A DNA stretch of 64,000 bases, taken from assembly GCF_003946625.1 (NCBI RefSeq), contig NZ_RHOR01000010.1:16210-80209 (forward strand), read 5' to 3'. Every line of letters begins with the position of its first letter. Within the stretch, counting starts at the first letter, position 1. The notes under the pieces are model-generated. The model made no database searches, was not told the origin of the DNA, and saw only the letters and a program-made list of their open reading frames with translations. Below are positions 35,320 through 44,427 of this stretch, piece after piece. A program made the translations under genes and the position numbers. The DNA is from Companilactobacillus kedongensis. Lineage in GTDB: Bacteria; Bacillota; Bacilli; Lactobacillales; Lactobacillaceae.

Positions 35320-37610
35320 TATAGAGAATCTGTTAGATTCCATGTCACATCGTATTTGTAGTTACCCTTTTTAGCCGTTGAATTTGCTTTTAAAAGTATT
35401 CCGTCGTCGTTATCCCAGGTATTTGCTACCTGATAAGTTTTTCCATCGCTAACAAAATTGGATGGGAAAGTTGACTTATCGGCTATTTGAACAATTGATC
35501 CATTCAATACCGATTGAGTAACCCCAGTATTATCAACATACAATAAATCACCATCAAAAGTATCACTACTTGGATCTTGCACTGCAGAAGCGGTCAGTTT
35601 CCAATCAGAAGGATCAGTATTATCGACCACATTTATCTTCCAACTGCCATTGCGCTTAACCATCTGATCTTTACCATTCGAGTGGACGGTCCTAAATGAC
35701 ATATTGCTATCAGCATCAATCAGAATGGGTGCAATCGTTGGTTTATTTATCGAGTATGTAACTGAATTGGAACGATTACCATCAGAGTCGGTTACATAAG
35801 CAGTAAGTTTATTATCACCATCATTCAAATCTGCTTTAACAACATTGATTGAAATCTTACCGTTAGATCCGCTAGCCAATGCTTGTGTTTTTTCAGTACC
35901 ATCATTGAGCTTATAGTGTACAGTAACTTTTGAATTATTCATAACTACACTTGGATCAATATATGAAGCCGTCGCCATTGCATCGACACTTTCCTTGGAA
36001 CCAAGGTCCAAATTTGTTGAGTCCGGAACTAGTTTCATAGTCGTTGCCTTAATAGTGAATCCCTGAAGATCAACATTTTTGAGCAAATCAGATCCGTTAA
36101 AACTGGCTGTTGTCGCTGCAACATTAGTATCAGCAGTCGGTTTCGTTGCATTTGTTACACCATTAATAGTGACTGTCGCACTGTTAGGATCACCTGATTT
36201 TAATAGATTTTTTAATGTTCTAGTAAAGGTCCCACTGGACAAATCACTTGCAGAAATATTATCGATAGTTCCATCACTGTATGCAATCGTACCACCAGTA
36301 TAATCCATATTATCTGGCAAATTTATCACTGCATTAATGTCCTTCCAATCTAGCTCACCACTATCACGTTTCAAATTGTAGACAAAGCGCATATTATCGC
36401 CGTTATAAACTTTATCATCAGTTGAAGTAAGCTCTTTACCAGCCTGTGAATCATCATAAATATTAGAACTGACAGTACCTTCAACTAGAGATGGGATTGA
36501 TTCAAAGATTACCATATTTCTGGCATATGATGCACCGGTTGTACCAGTAAATCCCCAGAGGATCTTACCTGTGTCTCTACCAAATTGTTGTGTTGAATTT
36601 TTGTAAAAATTATCAGTATTAATCTCTATATTTGAATCCGAAACTGGTTGCTGTTTTTTAGGTGCAAAGAGATCGGCAGTCTTGATCTTATCGTCAAAAG
36701 TATAAGATAAGTGACCTTTATTACTACCCTCTACTGGTGGTTGATAAGATATAACCACATGATGCCACATACCATCACTTAAACTAAGTCCCTTATTATT
36801 AGATGTCGACTTTAATCCCTTATGAGCCATTGAATACCAGTATGTTTGTACAGGATTCGGATAATAGCTGTTGCCATCATTTGCGGTCTTATCACTATGC
36901 TGCATGTAGGTGGTAGCCTCACCAGGATAGTTATAAGCAATATGAGAATAAATTGAATTTATTCCAAGCTGCCCATCAAAACTAGTATTGTAATTTTTAT
37001 AATTGGCATCCGTTGCTATCCCATTATCAAACATACTTGCACCAGAATTATTATTGTTTTCAAATGTATCAAATTCAAGAGCCCAACTATTTTGAATGGC
37101 CTTCGCAGCTACATCATCTGAAGTAGTACTGCTCTTATAACTATCATCTGATCCCCAGACACCCATCGTTTGTCCCTTGGCTGTTTCACCGTTAGATAAC
37201 TTGGCAGCAGCATCAAACCCAGAATTCTGTAATACAAAAGCCATCCCATCACCAGGGTTTGCTCTGTTATCTAGATAAATCCACATTGACAGTGTCTGTT
37301 TTGCTTTAAGGTTAAAATAGTTCATACTATCAGGATTTGACCAAACATAACTTTGCTGATTTTGAGCTCTTTTTGTTAATTGAACAATACCGGTATTACC
37401 ATCATTTGATGAAATAATACTGGCATTATTAGTTGGAACCGTACCATTTTTAAAATAATCTGAAAACTTCAACCCAGCCGGAGCATTAGAAACAGGATAA
37501 TCTGTATCAGCAATTACTGTTTTTAGGCTCTGATTACTTTCAAAAAATACCCCAAATAAAACAATCGCCGAGATAACCCAAATATACCTCAGTGTAGTGT
37601 TTTTCCTCAT
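35319..37610 (-). CDS. L-type lectin / WxL-domain surface protein (2)
   Basis: 763 residues from the ATG at 37610 (GAGGG eight bases upstream; the longer frame begins inside the leader). Same order as the neighbouring protein: signal peptide, lectin domain with DGMAFVLQN (121-129) and ALEFDTFENN (176-185), WHHVVISYQPP, beta domain (AVINLPDNMDYTGGTIAYSDG), Ig-like repeat (KLTAYVTDSDGNRSN), WxL domain (SDWKLTASAVQ ... VTWNLTDSL). It arose by tandem duplication and has its own terminator. The glycan ligand is unknown; differences between copies lie mostly in lectin loops. Confidence 0.9.
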   Translation of the reverse strand: MRKNTTLRYIWVISAIVLFGVFFESNQSLKTVIADTDYPVSNAPAGLKFSDYFKNGTVPTNNASIISSNDGNTGIVQLTKRAQNQQSYVWSNPDSMNYFNLKAKQTLSMWIYLDNRANPGDGMAFVLQNSGFDAAAKLSNGETAKGQTMGVWGSDDSYKSSTTSDDVAAKAIQNSWALEFDTFENNNNSGASMFDNGIATDANYKNYNTSFDGQLGINSIYSHIAYNYPGEATTYMQHSDKTANDGNSYYPNPVQTYWYSMAHKGLKSTSNNKGLSLSDGMWHHVVISYQPPVEGSNKGHLSYTFDDKIKTADLFAPKKQQPVSDSNIEINTDNFYKNSTQQFGRDTGKILWGFTGTTGASYARNMVIFESIPSLVEGTVSSNIYDDSQAGKELTSTDDKVYNGDNMRFVYNLKRDSGELDWKDINAVINLPDNMDYTGGTIAYSDGTIDNISASDLSSGTFTRTLKNLLKSGDPNSATVTINGVTNATKPTADTNVAATTASFNGSDLLKNVDLQGFTIKATTMKLVPDSTNLDLGSKESVDAMATASYIDPSVVMNNSKVTVHYKLNDGTEKTQALASGSNGKISINVVKADLNDGDNKLTAYVTDSDGNRSNSVTYSINKPTIAPILIDADSNMSFRTVHSNGKDQMVKRNGSWKINVVDNTDPSDWKLTASAVQDPSSDTFDGDLLYVDNTGVTQSVLNGSIVQIADKSTFPSNFVSDGKTYQVANTWDNDDGILLKANSTAKKGNYKYDVTWNLTDSL

Positions 37611-37780
37611 AAAACATCCCTCATTTACCCATTCGTTTATGTCTCGATATAATAAGATAACATAAGCATACATTAATAAAAGGAATAGGCGTTACCAATA
37701 ATAATAATGGTTCCTTACAAGAAATGAGAAAAATCATATAACCATAATTTTATTTACAGAAAAAGATGATTAAAGAGAAA

Positions 37781-38473
37781 TCAACTTTCATCATTCTCTT
37801 TAATCATCTCTAAAGTGTCATTTAATTGATCTAATTCTTCAATTCTAGCTGTAAAGTTATCCAAAATTAACTCAATTGATTTTTTATCATCAATATTGGC
37901 ATCTAAATCAAATTGTTGCAGCTTTTTTTCAAACCATGTCTGCTTATTCTTCAATGAGTCAGGCATTTTTTGAGTTAAATATCTTTGATAATCCATTAAA
38001 AGATCCATTTGCATCAATTCAGTTTTATACCAGAACTGTGGGACCGGAAAAATAGGCAGTATCTTCATCTTGGCTTTATCAGCAATAGCTCGATAAGGTG
38101 TCATCAATTCATCTAATGAAAAGTTTTCAGCAGCACCCTTCTTGAAATCTTTTAAGGGTAATCCAGTTGTTATAACTAAACCAAATTCCTTATCTTCCAA
38201 TGGATAAGTCCTATCGCCGTATATAAAATTCCGAGTTAAGACTGTATCTTCCCAAGCCTTCAAACCACTGGGTGCTGAATACCAATAGAGCGGAAACTGA
38301 AAAATTATTCGATCCGCTTGAATTAGCAGTTTTTGCTCATTAATAATATCAATGTTATCAAGTTCTTCAACATGGTGCCAAACAACGTTTTTTTGTTTAG
38401 ACCCTTCATATAAAAACTGTTGAGTCTGGGAATTATCTATCTCAGGATGAGAAACTATTATCAAAGTTTTCAT
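37781..38473 (-). CDS. NAD(P)H dehydrogenase (quinone), flavodoxin-like fold
   Basis: 230 residues from the ATG at 38473 (GGAAG upstream). TLIIVSHPEIDNSQTQQFL, RIIFQFPLYWYSAPSGLKAWEDTVLTRNF and YGDRTYPLEDKEFGLVITTG are the FMN-binding blocks of the MdaB/KefF/YwrO family, which reduces quinones with NAD(P)H. It is longer than the usual ~180 residues because of a C-terminal helical extension. It interrupts the lectin genes, has its own ribosome-binding site, and no obvious link to them. Confidence 0.88.
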   Translation of the reverse strand: MKTLIIVSHPEIDNSQTQQFLYEGSKQKNVVWHHVEELDNIDIINEQKLLIQADRIIFQFPLYWYSAPSGLKAWEDTVLTRNFIYGDRTYPLEDKEFGLVITTGLPLKDFKKGAAENFSLDELMTPYRAIADKAKMKILPIFPVPQFWYKTELMQMDLLMDYQRYLTQKMPDSLKNKQTWFEKKLQQFDLDANIDDKKSIELILDNFTARIEELDQLNDTLEMIKENDES

Positions 38474-38546
38474 CGTTCTCACTTCCAATTATTCAAATTA
38501 CTTATTTACCAATGAGCATAACAAAAAACATTGCATTTTTGTAATA

Positions 38547-40712
38547 TTAAACACCATCAATTAGTACCCAGTGAATCTGGCCCGAATATTCACCCATCAA
38601 ATTTGAACCATCCATTTTTAATAACACACCTCTATCAGAATCCCAAAAGTCAGAAATATTGATTTTTTGAGAGTCATTTACATCTTTGGTTTGCTTAAAA
38701 ATAGACAATGGTTCAGCGATGGGATTTATCTTACCCTCTTGATCTCGATAAACAATATTTCCATTAAATTTATCATTTCCTTTGTACAGTGAATCGGCAT
38801 AAACTTGCATCTCCCAAGAAGCACCAGCTGGTCGATCATCTACAACCTCTACTTGCCAGGAACCTTGTCGAGGAATTATTGAACCTGGTAGTTGTCCATG
38901 TATCGTATGAAAAGAAACTGTTTTTTGTACATTTCCAAATGCAACCGTACCTTTTCCGATTTGAATCTCAAAATTTAACTCATTAGAATAATTTCCATAT
39001 AAATCAGTAACAAATATCTTTAAAGTGTTTTTACCAGGCCGCAGATCTCCCGATTTTATTAAAGTATTGAATACACCTTTTAATGTATCACTGGACATAC
39101 TAGTGGTTTTTTCAGAGGCCCCGTTCAATACTGTATGCAAAAGAAAAATTCGATTATAAAAATAACTGTTGTCTAAATACCTAGCCGTACCTTCGATATT
39201 AATATCTGCCGGTTTATCCAATTTAATAGGATTTTCTTTTTTGGAATCAATCAAAATCTGCTTATTAACTTTAATATTGAATGCTTGAAGATCATCATAT
39301 GTGATAAAACTATCTCCTTTAAAGGACGAATGTGTTTTAGCAATATTAATAGAATGATCAGAATTGGCAATTCCATCTAATTTTATCTGTGCGGTTAAAT
39401 TATTCTCTGATAAATTACGTTGTAATTTATATACTAATTGCTTATCTTTCAATTTGGACAGCGGAATATCCTCAATACTTCCGTCTTCATAGATAATAGA
39501 TCCACCTGTATAAATTAAGTTAGTTGGCAGGTCTATTGAAGCAGTGATGCCTTCCCATTCCTTAGATCCACTAAGATATTCCAAATTATAAATAAGTTCT
39601 AAATCATCACCATTATTAACTGCTTTTCCTTTTATGGTCGAATCTAGATACTTATTACGGGTAACATCAAATATCTGAGTTGAAGTCCTACCTTTAACAT
39701 ATGCAGGGATGGATTCAAAGACCACCATATTATTTTCAAACTCTGTTCCTGTGGCACCAGTAAATCCCCAGCGTAATTTATTATCAGTTAATTTAAAATG
39801 AGATACATCAATTGGCATTGTGGAAATAATAGGCCAACTAGTGTCAGTTCCATCAGGTTCCTTATCATCATAGGCTAATTGCATAGTGCTTGTGGTTGGG
39901 TCCCAGCACATAGTAACATGATGCCATTTTCCATCACTAAGATTCATATTATCTCGTATAACATTATGCTTCATCTCAAAATAGTGTCTCGGTGTAACTC
40001 CCGAAGATGGTGCAATAGCAGTTTTTGACATATAAGTTTCTGGTGAATCAGGATAATTATACGCAATGTGATCTCCGTTGCGAGTCGCGTCAAAGGAATT
40101 ATTCAATCCTAGGATCGACTTGTAGTCAATATTTTTATCTTCAAAAGTATCGAATTCCACAGCCCAACTGTTTTTTATAGCCATATTTGCGATCACATTA
40201 GGATCAGTTAGGTTATTATCAAAATCTCCACCCCAAACTCCCAATGTTTGTCCAAACAGAGGCTTACCATCAGGCCCCTTAGCAATAGCTTCTCTGCTAT
40301 CATTTTGCAGTACTAAAGCCATACCATCTCCAGCTTGACTATTTTGTTTTCCAAAATACATCCACATAGAAAATGTTTGCTCATTATTTATATCAATATA
40401 ATTTCTATTGTCAACTTTGCTCCAAATAGCTCCCAGTTGATTTCTATTATTAGTTATCTGAACGATATCAGTATCATGTGTATTGGGATTGGTTGAAGCA
40501 ACTACTTTAGCACTATTTTCAGGAAACTTGCTAATATAGAAAGTATTTTTATCAATTTTAAGTCCTTGGGGTGCTGTTGATATGGCATATTTATAATCGT
40601 CATCTATCTCAGCCTTAGCTAAATTATTTGTTCTAGTAATTACAACCAGAGTAGCTGTGAAGGCCGACAATATTACCATCAATATTGCATAAACAATTCT
40701 ACATTTAACCAT
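38547..40712 (-). CDS. L-type lectin / WxL-domain surface protein (3)
   Basis: 721 residues, ATG with GGGGT upstream. Signal peptide/anchor (MVKCRIVYAILMVILSAFTA), lectin domain with DGMALVLQN (129-137) and AVEFDTFEDKN (184-194), WHHVTMCWDP, beta domain (ASIDLPTNLIYTGGSIIYEDG), Ig-like repeat (TLKIFVTDLYGNYSN), and a more divergent WxL domain (ASWEMQVYADSLY ... IHWVLIDGV). The calcium-site residues of the lectin are kept. More diverged than lectins 1 and 2, suggesting an older duplication. Confidence 0.88.
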   Translation of the reverse strand: MVKCRIVYAILMVILSAFTATLVVITRTNNLAKAEIDDDYKYAISTAPQGLKIDKNTFYISKFPENSAKVVASTNPNTHDTDIVQITNNRNQLGAIWSKVDNRNYIDINNEQTFSMWMYFGKQNSQAGDGMALVLQNDSREAIAKGPDGKPLFGQTLGVWGGDFDNNLTDPNVIANMAIKNSWAVEFDTFEDKNIDYKSILGLNNSFDATRNGDHIAYNYPDSPETYMSKTAIAPSSGVTPRHYFEMKHNVIRDNMNLSDGKWHHVTMCWDPTTSTMQLAYDDKEPDGTDTSWPIISTMPIDVSHFKLTDNKLRWGFTGATGTEFENNMVVFESIPAYVKGRTSTQIFDVTRNKYLDSTIKGKAVNNGDDLELIYNLEYLSGSKEWEGITASIDLPTNLIYTGGSIIYEDGSIEDIPLSKLKDKQLVYKLQRNLSENNLTAQIKLDGIANSDHSINIAKTHSSFKGDSFITYDDLQAFNIKVNKQILIDSKKENPIKLDKPADINIEGTARYLDNSYFYNRIFLLHTVLNGASEKTTSMSSDTLKGVFNTLIKSGDLRPGKNTLKIFVTDLYGNYSNELNFEIQIGKGTVAFGNVQKTVSFHTIHGQLPGSIIPRQGSWQVEVVDDRPAGASWEMQVYADSLYKGNDKFNGNIVYRDQEGKINPIAEPLSIFKQTKDVNDSQKINISDFWDSDRGVLLKMDGSNLMGEYSGQIHWVLIDGV

Positions 40713-40821
40713 TAGTTACCCCTACTGTTTTAAAAGTATGTCATTTTATATGATAAATTATACCAAAGAATGGTTCTTTCTAATTTATAGTTTTGTAATG
40801 AAAAATTAAATGAAATTTTCA

Positions 40822-40870
40822 TAAAAAAATAACCTAGAGCATTTGTATTTGCCCTAGGTATTTGTTTTTG
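40822..40870. terminator. orphan bidirectional terminator-like hairpin between divergent genes
   Basis: ACCTAGAGCA and TGCCCTAGGT pair with one mismatch; A-run before and T-run after. Both flanking genes start away from it, so it ends no known transcript. Confidence 0.55.
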
Positions 40871-40940
40871 GACTAATGTTGTAACCGTTTAAGTGATATA
40901 ATTTAGTAAATATAAACTCATTACTAAAAGGAGGATTATT

Positions 40941-41375
40941 GTGGAAAAGTATTACATTGTAGATCGTTCTATTTTGCCGGATTCCTTTGATAAAGTCATT
41001 CAGGCGCGTAAGTTGTTAGAGACGGGTAAAGCTTCAAATGTAAGTGACGCTGTTAAGCTAGTTAACATTAGTCGTGGTACTTACTATAAATATAAGGACC
41101 TAGTCTTCTTACCTGATGAAAGTACCAGTGATCGTAAAGCTGTCTTCTCAATGATCCTAGATCATGAACCTGGGATATTGTCCAAAGTTTTATTGATCAT
41201 CTCAGAATCAAATGCCAGCGTACTTACCATCAATCAAGATATACCGATTCACAATATGGCTAGTGTTTCAATTTCACTTGATATTAGTCACATGACGGGA
41301 ACTATCAATGATTTGATCGATAAGCTCAAAGGTTATGAATTCATCAGTAATGTTCAATTGATTGCTGTGGAATGA
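40941..41375 (+). CDS. ACT domain protein, UPF0735/PheB-like
   Basis: 144 residues, GTG start with AAAGGAGG seven bases upstream and an extended -10 TGATATAAT about 40 bases before. Residues 1-60 form an HTH-like region (ASNVSDAVKLVNISRGTYYKYKD); residues 70-144 are an ACT domain (FSMILDHEPGILSKVLLIISESNASVLTINQ), which binds small amino-acid ligands. Probably a ligand-responsive regulator; phenylalanine is suggested only by the PheB name. Its stop at 41375 abuts the stop of the opposing small gene with no gap. Confidence 0.85.
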   Translation: MEKYYIVDRSILPDSFDKVIQARKLLETGKASNVSDAVKLVNISRGTYYKYKDLVFLPDESTSDRKAVFSMILDHEPGILSKVLLIISESNASVLTINQDIPIHNMASVSISLDISHMTGTINDLIDKLKGYEFISNVQLIAVE

Positions 41376-41528
41376 CTACTTGGGCCAGGCAATGTACATT
41401 GCCATAATAACGCCGACGGTTCCAATGAAGTAGCACAGTTTGGAGACTGTTCCGCTCTTTATATGACTGCCGGAGATCAGAAGTATTAAACCGACTGAGA
41501 ATATTATTGCAATAATTAAGAATTCCAT
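41376..41528 (-). CDS. 50-residue membrane protein
   Basis: ATG at 41528 with AAGGAG eight bases upstream. Two hydrophobic helices (MEFLIIAIIFSVGLILLIS and VGVIMAMYIAW) around a short basic/polar loop HIKSGTVSK, ending WPK. It converges on the ACT gene with zero spacing and no terminator. Not recognised; one of many small two-helix proteins of Firmicutes. Confidence 0.65.
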   Translation of the reverse strand: MEFLIIAIIFSVGLILLISGSHIKSGTVSKLCYFIGTVGVIMAMYIAWPK

Positions 41529-41626
41529 AAAACACTCCTTATTATTTACTTGAAGTTATCGTTAATTAATACTGTAACGAATAAATGTGACGAAAAAGTG
41601 AATAAGTTGTGGAGTTTTATGACAAA

Positions 41627-41652
41627 CAAAAAGAACCCTCGCGGGTTCTTTT
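41627..41652 (-). terminator. terminator of the LysM gene
   Basis: AAAGAACCC-TC-GCGGGTTCTTT with A/T runs on both sides. Confidence 0.88.
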
Positions 41653-41665
41653 TTATTTTATCAAA

Positions 41666-42382
41666 TTAGATAACTTCGACAGTAGCTGAAGTTACACCAT
41701 ATGAAGGAATTTGTGCATTTGGCATAGCAACGTCCAATTGTTGTGGATTGCTGTAAGCAAATGTTCCTGTATCATTAACTGTTCTGTACAATACTGTACC
41801 GTCAGCTAAAGTGATCTTAAGTTGTGTACCTTTAGGGAATACTGAAAGGTTAGCGGCAACACCACTATAACCCATGTTTGAACCTAATACAGCTGGATCA
41901 TAGAAACTGATCTTAAATGTTCCATGTGATGTACCTGTTGTACTTGATTGTGTTGTTTGTGTTTGTGTATTTGTTGTTGCTGGAGTTTGTGTCTGTGTTT
42001 GAGCTGCTTGTTGTGTTGGTGCTGTTGTAGCAGCTTGAGTTGGTGTTTGTGTCTGTGTTTGAGCTGCTTGTTGTGTTGGTGCTGTTGTAGCAGCTTGAGT
42101 TGGTGTTTGTGTCTGTGTATTTGTTGTTGCTTGGGCTGTTGGCAATGTGATTGTTTCCCCAGGGAAGATCAAATCAAATCCACCAACTTCTCTACCGTTA
42201 GCTTGTTCAAGTTCAGCAATTGATAAACCATTTGCGGCTGCAATACTCTTATATGTATCACCTGCTTCAACGCTTACGTGTGTGCTGTCGATAGTTGTAG
42301 CAGCTTGGGCTGTTTTAGCAGTTGCTCCCATTGCTGTTAGTGCCATTGTACTTAATAAAGCGATTGATAATACTTTTTTCAT
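41666..42382 (-). CDS. secreted LysM protein with C-terminal 3D/RlpA-like domain
   Basis: 238 residues from the ATG at 42382 (AGGA upstream; signal peptide MKKVLSIALLSTMALTAMGA). One LysM (about 32-82: VSVEAGDTYKSIAAANGLS) binds peptidoglycan. A Gln/Thr/Pro/Ala-rich linker follows, carrying two identical 20-residue repeats. The C-terminal domain (about 155-238) contains VNDTG and QLDVAMP, resembling the Asp-containing double-psi barrel of 3D/RlpA/Sps-type proteins, possibly a wall hydrolase. Monocistronic with a terminator. Confidence 0.85.
   Translation of the reverse strand: MKKVLSIALLSTMALTAMGATAKTAQAATTIDSTHVSVEAGDTYKSIAAANGLSIAELEQANGREVGGFDLIFPGETITLPTAQATTNTQTQTPTQAATTAPTQQAAQTQTQTPTQAATTAPTQQAAQTQTQTPATTNTQTQTTQSSTTGTSHGTFKISFYDPAVLGSNMGYSGVAANLSVFPKGTQLKITLADGTVLYRTVNDTGTFAYSNPQQLDVAMPNAQIPSYGVTSATVEVI
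42001..42118. repeat. 60-bp tandem repeat inside the LysM gene
   Basis: 42001-42060 is repeated at 42061-42118 without a difference and encodes the QTPTQAATTAPTQQAAQTQT unit. Identical copies suggest recent slippage; copy number may vary between strains. Confidence 0.9.
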
Positions 42383-42611
42383 AAATTTAAACATCCTCAT
42401 TTGTTTATTTAGCTCTTAACGCTACGAGTGATATACTAACAGGCTTATATTACACAAATAGCATTAATAGATTACAAATTTGAGGTTTTCTGTAATCTTA
42501 GTAACATAACTGAAACATTTGTTCTCGTTATGGTTGGTAAATCAAGGATTATATATCATGATTATTTTATGAAAAAAATGATTATTTACGAAAAAATCTC
42601 TAAAAAAAGGT

Positions 42612-43301
42612 TTATTTAAAGAATTTTTTCATTTCTAAAGCCATTTTGACCAATTCTTGTGATTGATTCAGTTGCAATTCTAGCAATGAAAAATCAGTTT
42701 TATCAATTTTACTCAATTCAAATAAATCTTGTAATGCTTTAGCCACTAATTGATAATCCTTATATTTAACAAATTGAACTATTATTTCCGAATCACTGAA
42801 ATTTGGAGGTTGATATGGTTCTTCAATCAGTTTATTAAAAAACCTTTTGTCAAAGTCATCCCAATTATCCTGATAAAAATCTTCAATGATATCAAACAAG
42901 TTATGATTTTTAACCGTAATAAACGATGTCATCAACATCCAACTCAGCTTTTGTGACAGATTCAATTTTTGAGCTAACGCGGTAGCTAAATAAATTAGGT
43001 TCGTATCATTTAATTGTGGGTACTTCATATCTAATCGATCGATCAACGTGAAAGCATTGTCTAAATAAATGCTGCCACAGGTCTTCTCATTCATAAAATC
43101 ATCCAAAGACTGCTGATCATAGATATACAGTTCACCGACATCTACTAAATCATCCAACGAATACTTGGCATCGCCTCTAAGCTTTACTAAGACGACATCT
43201 TTGTTTCGTTTTAAAACGTTCAAAATATTTTTATCATCGGTCTGCCACGGCATAACTAATTTGTCATTTTTCATGGCAGAATAATAAATTTTCTTAGGCA
43301 T
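42612..43301 (-). CDS. hypothetical cytosolic protein
   Basis: 229 residues with no signal peptide or membrane helix; beta-rich N-terminus (KIYYSAMKNDKLVMPWQ), then helical (LIYLATALAQKLNLSQKL, KALQDLFELSKID). No family recognised. ATG overlaps the MerR stop by 8 bases (ATGCCTAA) and has no clear ribosome-binding site, so it is probably translated by coupling. Last gene of the reductase-MerR operon. Confidence 0.7.
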   Translation of the reverse strand: MPKKIYYSAMKNDKLVMPWQTDDKNILNVLKRNKDVVLVKLRGDAKYSLDDLVDVGELYIYDQQSLDDFMNEKTCGSIYLDNAFTLIDRLDMKYPQLNDTNLIYLATALAQKLNLSQKLSWMLMTSFITVKNHNLFDIIEDFYQDNWDDFDKRFFNKLIEEPYQPPNFSDSEIIVQFVKYKDYQLVAKALQDLFELSKIDKTDFSLLELQLNQSQELVKMALEMKKFFK

Positions 43302-43686
43302 GTGTTTTATTTTTTAGCTTCTCTTTCTCAAATTGAGCAATATGATTGTCATAATTATCTACTTTTCTAGTCAAACGTTCATATGTTGCCTGCATATCTT
43401 TCAACTTTTCTGCCATAATAGCCTGTTGATCCAACAGTATCTGCTTTCTTTCGGCAATTGTTGAATCACCCTTTTGAAATAAGGCTACGTATTCTGATAA
43501 AGATTCGACCGACATACCAGCATTGCGCATGCATTTAGCGAATTCGACCCAATTCTCATCTTCTTCGTTAAAATCTCGATAGCCAACATCATTACGATGT
43601 ACAGCCGGAATCAAGCCAACCTTTTCATAGTATCTTAGTGTATCCGCTGTTAAATCATATTTTTGTGCAACTTCTTTAATATTCAT
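43294..43686 (-). CDS. MerR family transcriptional regulator
   Basis: 130 residues. NIKEVAQKYDLTADTLRYYEKVGLIP is the winged helix of MerR proteins; VGYRDFNEEDENWVEFAKCMRNAGMSVESL continues the DNA-binding domain, then a long dimerising helix. No metal-binding cysteine pair is present (one Cys, in AKCMRN, lies in the position used by thiol/aldehyde sensors such as AdhR/NmlR). ATG with GGAGAA upstream. Encoded between the reductase and the hypothetical gene; two promoters nearby have 19-bp spacers typical of MerR control. Confidence 0.9.
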   Translation of the reverse strand: MNIKEVAQKYDLTADTLRYYEKVGLIPAVHRNDVGYRDFNEEDENWVEFAKCMRNAGMSVESLSEYVALFQKGDSTIAERKQILLDQQAIMAEKLKDMQATYERLTRKVDNYDNHIAQFEKEKLKNKTHA

Positions 43687-43696
43687 TTATCTTCTC

Positions 43697-44293
43697 CTAT
43701 GATCGTGCTAATCCTAAACTCTCATTCATATAAAGTGTTGGTTCATTTATTATTCGTGTGGCCAGATCTGCAACACTGATCCTAGAAACAGCGTGACCAA
43801 CAAAAGTTTCACCTTTAAAAGTGATTTGATAGTTAATATCAGGTTCATCGTCATACCATCCTGGTCGCAAAAGTGTATATTCGATGTCAGAATCTTCTAT
43901 TATATCTGCCGCTTTTCGGTAAGGTATCAAAACACTTGGAACATCATCACTAAATCCATTTGAATTCAATTCATTATAGATACCCATTGAAGTTACAAAT
44001 ATAATTCTTCCAACATGATTTATGTCCATAGCTTGAACAATTTTTTGAGCAATTTCTGGTAGTCGATTATTAACACTGACAAAGACAATGTCTTGGTCTT
44101 CAATTACTTTATTTAAATCATGAATATCGGTAGCATCACCCGCTACTGCCGTTTCTCTTTTTTCGTCAATTTCACCTAGACGATTTATATTTCTAACAAA
44201 CAATGTCAAATGACTGTCACTAGTTTCCAACAGCTTTTGCCGTACTAGTGACCCAATGGAACCACTTGCACCAATTATTAATACATTTTCCAT
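43697..44293 (-). CDS. NAD(P)-binding reductase (NmrA/SDR-like)
   Basis: 198 residues. VLIIGASGSIGSLVRQKLLE binds NAD(P); VAGDATDIHDLNKVIED and YTLLRPGWYDDEP match the short NAD(P)-binding proteins of the NmrA group. First gene of a three-gene operon with MerR, divergent from flavodoxin: a redox or electrophile-stress unit. ATG with AGAGGTGA upstream. Confidence 0.85.
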   Translation of the reverse strand: MENVLIIGASGSIGSLVRQKLLETSDSHLTLFVRNINRLGEIDEKRETAVAGDATDIHDLNKVIEDQDIVFVSVNNRLPEIAQKIVQAMDINHVGRIIFVTSMGIYNELNSNGFSDDVPSVLIPYRKAADIIEDSDIEYTLLRPGWYDDEPDINYQITFKGETFVGHAVSRISVADLATRIINEPTLYMNESLGLARS

Positions 44294-44317
44294 TTAAATC
44301 ACCTCTATTTGTATAAT

Positions 44318-44348
44318 AATATAAACCTTAAAGTACACTCTAGGGCAA
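44318..44348 (-). promoter_or_regulatory. MerR-type promoter of the reductase operon
   Basis: Minus-strand TTGCCC (44343-44348), 19 bases, TATATT (44318-44323). The spacer holds CCTTAAAGTACACTCTAGG (plus strand), an imperfect dyad. Confidence 0.7.
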
Positions 44349-44374
44349 GTATTTTTATTATTTTTATAAATAAC

Positions 44375-44405
44375 TTGCATTAAAGTCTGCTCCAAGGTCT
44401 AATAT
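44375..44405 (+). promoter_or_regulatory. MerR-type promoter of the flavodoxin gene
   Basis: TTGCAT (44375-44380), 19 bases, TAATAT (44400-44405). The spacer TAAAGTCTGCTCCAAGGTC contains half-sites related to the dyad of the divergent promoter. Confidence 0.7.
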
Positions 44406-44427
44406 AGATGACACAAGGAGGGACATT

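Noticed and set aside
41948..42223. Cys/Leu-rich ORF opposite the LysM gene.
   Set aside because: It is the antisense of the Gln/Thr/Pro-rich repeat linker; low complexity explains the open frame.
42401..42611. Possible regulatory element upstream of the LysM gene.
   Set aside because: Only AT-rich DNA; no clear palindrome, terminator or ORF.
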